Shown piece by piece: positions 62,775-64,000 of a stretch of 64,000 nt of DNA. Position 1 is the stretch's first letter, and every line of letters starts with the position of its first letter. Under the pieces are notes generated by a model. The model saw only the letters and a program-made list of their open reading frames with translations, was not told the DNA's origin and searched no databases. The position numbers and the translations under genes are program-made. The stretch comes from Paenibacillus thiaminolyticus (GTDB lineage: Bacteria; Bacillota; Bacilli; Paenibacillales; Paenibacillaceae), in contig NZ_CP041405.1 in assembly GCF_007066085.1 (NCBI RefSeq), positions 4,419,001-4,483,000 of the forward strand, in the 5' to 3' direction.

Positions 62775-63491
62775 CTAATCAATATATTCGTTCAGTTTTT
62801 GCGCATTCAGGATCGTGATTTCCCGGGTGCCTTTGATTTCAATAATACCCAGCCGTTCAAACTTGCTGAATTTGCGGCTGATTGTTTCCCGTGTCACGCC
62901 CACATAATTGGCCAATTCTTCGCGCGACAGGGGAAGTTTTATCTTTATCCTCTCCTGCGCTCCTTGAACCGGTTTGCCGTATTTATTGCCGAGTTCCAGG
63001 ATCATATAGGCAATCCGTATTTCAGGGTCCTTGGTAGCCAGGCTTTGGGCCAGATTTTCCGTGTGCGCCAATCGTTTGGTCACCGTTTTGAGCAGCTTCA
63101 ATGAAATGTCCGGGTTGTTGCGGACAAGATGCTCCATATCATCCTTGGTGAACATGCAAATGTCGGTCTTTTTCAGCGCATAGGCACTAAAATTACTCAA
63201 TTCATCGCTGTTGAATATATTCAACTCGCCAAAAAAATCACCGTTGGACAGGATATGCAAGATTTGCTCTTTGCCCTGAGGCGTCACTTTCAACAGCTTG
63301 ACATGGCCTTGCTTAATAATGAATAAGGTGTCTGAAGGTTGTTCCTCCAGAACGAGCGCTTCGCCTTTCTCATACTTTCTGTGTTTGATCATGGCGCTGA
63401 CTTTAGCCAGTTCCTCATTGGAAAGAGAGGCGAAAATAGGAACCTTGCGGGTGCAAGGCTCCTCGGCGTATTGGCAGGAATCTTCTGTCAT
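62775..63491 (-). CDS. Crp/Fnr-family transcriptional regulator
   Basis: 238 residues from ATG 63491 (GTGGAG upstream); a longer frame to 63548 is less likely. Cyclic-nucleotide-binding-like sensor barrel at ~20-140 (YEKGEALVLEEQPSDTLFIIKQGHVKLLKVTPQGKEQILHILSNGDFFGELNIF). Crp-type helix-turn-helix at ~185-220 (LSREELANYVGVTRETISRKFSKFERLGII). Two N-terminal cysteines (C6, C13, in CQYAEEPC) precede the VPIF motif common in Fnr-like sensors of redox or NO, but a full Fnr Cys set is absent. Together with the rubredoxin and reductase genes directly upstream it suggests control of an oxygen- or NO-related electron chain. Confidence 0.9.
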   Translation of the reverse strand: MTEDSCQYAEEPCTRKVPIFASLSNEELAKVSAMIKHRKYEKGEALVLEEQPSDTLFIIKQGHVKLLKVTPQGKEQILHILSNGDFFGELNIFNSDELSNFSAYALKKTDICMFTKDDMEHLVRNNPDISLKLLKTVTKRLAHTENLAQSLATKDPEIRIAYMILELGNKYGKPVQGAQERIKIKLPLSREELANYVGVTRETISRKFSKFERLGIIEIKGTREITILNAQKLNEYID

Positions 63492-63562
63492 CGTCTCCAC
63501 TCCATTCCCTCTATCTGCTCCATGTGCAGTGCGCAAGCATGACCGCACATCATTTCATGCTG

Positions 63563-63727
63563 TTAGCCTTCAATAGGCACGAATTGGCTCTTATCTTCTC
63601 CGCACACCGGACACACCCAATCCTCGGGAAGATCCTCAAACGCGGTGCCGGGTAAAATATCTTCATCAGGATCGCCAATGCTTGGGTCGTAAATATATCC
63701 GCAAGGCTGACATATATATTTTTTCAT
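63563..63727 (-). CDS. Rubredoxin
   Basis: 54 residues, complete. Both iron-binding pairs are present: [19 protein letters not shown] at the start (C6, C9) and [13 protein letters not shown] near residue 40 (C39, C42). The conserved [15 protein letters not shown] core is intact. It carries one electron at a mononuclear Fe(Cys)4 centre in the cytoplasm. AAGGAGAGAATAGG precedes the ATG. It lies 15 bp after the flavoprotein reductase stop, so the two are cotranscribed, and that reductase is the likely electron donor. Confidence 0.96.
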   Translation of the reverse strand: MKKYICQPCGYIYDPSIGDPDEDILPGTAFEDLPEDWVCPVCGEDKSQFVPIEG

Positions 63728-63742
63728 CCTATTCTCTCCTTG

Positions 63743-64000
63743 TCATTGTAATCTTTTGGCGACTTTATTCATAACTTCCTCCAAGCCGCAGCTTGCAACA
63801 TCGATTCCATCCAGAGGAAGCTTTTGTTCAATAGCGGCTTTATACGGTAAGGAAGCGGCAGCGTTTTCGAAGGCAATCGCCCCGCATAGGGAACCGCCTT
63901 TGATAAAAATCCGTCTGAAACGCCCTTGCGCCGATTCGGTTATGCTGGTATCGCACTGCTGTTCATCCACCAGACCGATGGAAAACAAAGGTGTGTTGAA
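63743..64000 (-). CDS. FAD-dependent NAD(P)H oxidoreductase, C-terminal part (probable rubredoxin reductase)
   Basis: Truncated by the window edge; only the last 85 residues are present. 'PLFSIGLVDEQQ' and 'RRIFIKGGSLCGAIAFENAAASLPYKAAIEQKLPLDGI' match the C-terminal dimerisation/reductase domain of the NirB/NorW/rubredoxin-NAD reductase flavoprotein group. Adjacent rubredoxin on the same strand supports a rubredoxin reductase role. N-terminal FAD and NAD sites lie outside the window. Confidence 0.7.
   Translation of the reverse strand, partial: FNTPLFSIGLVDEQQCDTSITESAQGRFRRIFIKGGSLCGAIAFENAAASLPYKAAIEQKLPLDGIDVASCGLEEVMNKVAKRLQ

Overview
The window looks like chromosome of a Gram-positive Firmicute, most likely Paenibacillus or a close relative. 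Supporting signs are the moderately high GC content, AGGAGG-type ribosome binding sites, frequent TTG/GTG starts, many hairpin-plus-T-run terminators, a CcpA-type cre box, a YneF-family protein, an S-layer-homology (SLH) surface enzyme, and a YtcQ/YtcP/YtdP-like sugar uptake locus. This assignment is by recognition; no database search was run. No rRNA, tRNA, CRISPR array or prophage was seen.

Layout. 0.4-2.0 kb: an IS1595-derived transposase gene that appears to have lost catalytic residues, then gene-poor DNA. 2.1-13.3 kb: housekeeping and stress genes. These are a formylglycine-generating enzyme, a two-gene chromate transporter with a ROK regulator, a VTT membrane protein, sodA, a GNAT acetyltransferase, a DUF402 nucleotide phosphatase, a QueG-Ogt fusion, yneF, folE and an uncharacterised protein. 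13.4-15.5 kb: a guanine-class purine riboswitch controlling adenine deaminase. 15.8-23.5 kb: HelD, a solitary Dam-type methylase, a superoxide dismutase with a long N-terminal extension, an alpha/beta hydrolase and an IclR regulator. 23.7-31.3 kb: a membrane AraC regulator divergent from a sugar ABC importer plus a Gfo/Idh/MocA dehydrogenase, with a cre box on the promoter. 31.3-42 kb: intergenic repeats, KptA, a 2030-residue SLH-anchored nuclease/5'-nucleotidase, a broken response regulator and a cytochrome P450. 42-50 kb: a dehydrogenase, a permease, aconitase, an amidase-domain protein and D-Ala-D-Ala ligase. 50.3-50.7 kb: a nested tandem array of hairpins. 50.8-60.4 kb: a phosphodiesterase, a small protein, then a six-gene exopolysaccharide-like operon behind a long leader. 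60.6-62.7 kb: a decayed AT-richer segment with three broken genes and another repeat cluster. 62.8-64.0 kb: a Crp/Fnr regulator, a rubredoxin and the end of a flavoprotein reductase.

The most interesting pieces are these. (1) The operon at 52.4-60.4 kb carries a secreted clan GH-A-like protein, a HEAT-repeat membrane protein, a processive GT2 synthase, a UDP-HexNAc-type dehydrogenase, a second TIM-barrel-like protein, and a regulator whose receiver has Glu in place of the phospho-accepting Asp behind what may be a degenerate GGDEF domain. Its leader is about 450 nt with a mini-ORF. (2) The hairpin array at 50.4-50.7 kb has 55/56-nt half-units forming a 111-nt higher-order period. (3) Two separate intergenic clusters share a ~50-60 nt repeat with a TCCTGCAAA core. 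(4) The adenine deaminase riboswitch has a readable OFF-switch mechanism. (5) Two fusions stand out: QueG-Ogt, and a helical domain joined to SOD.
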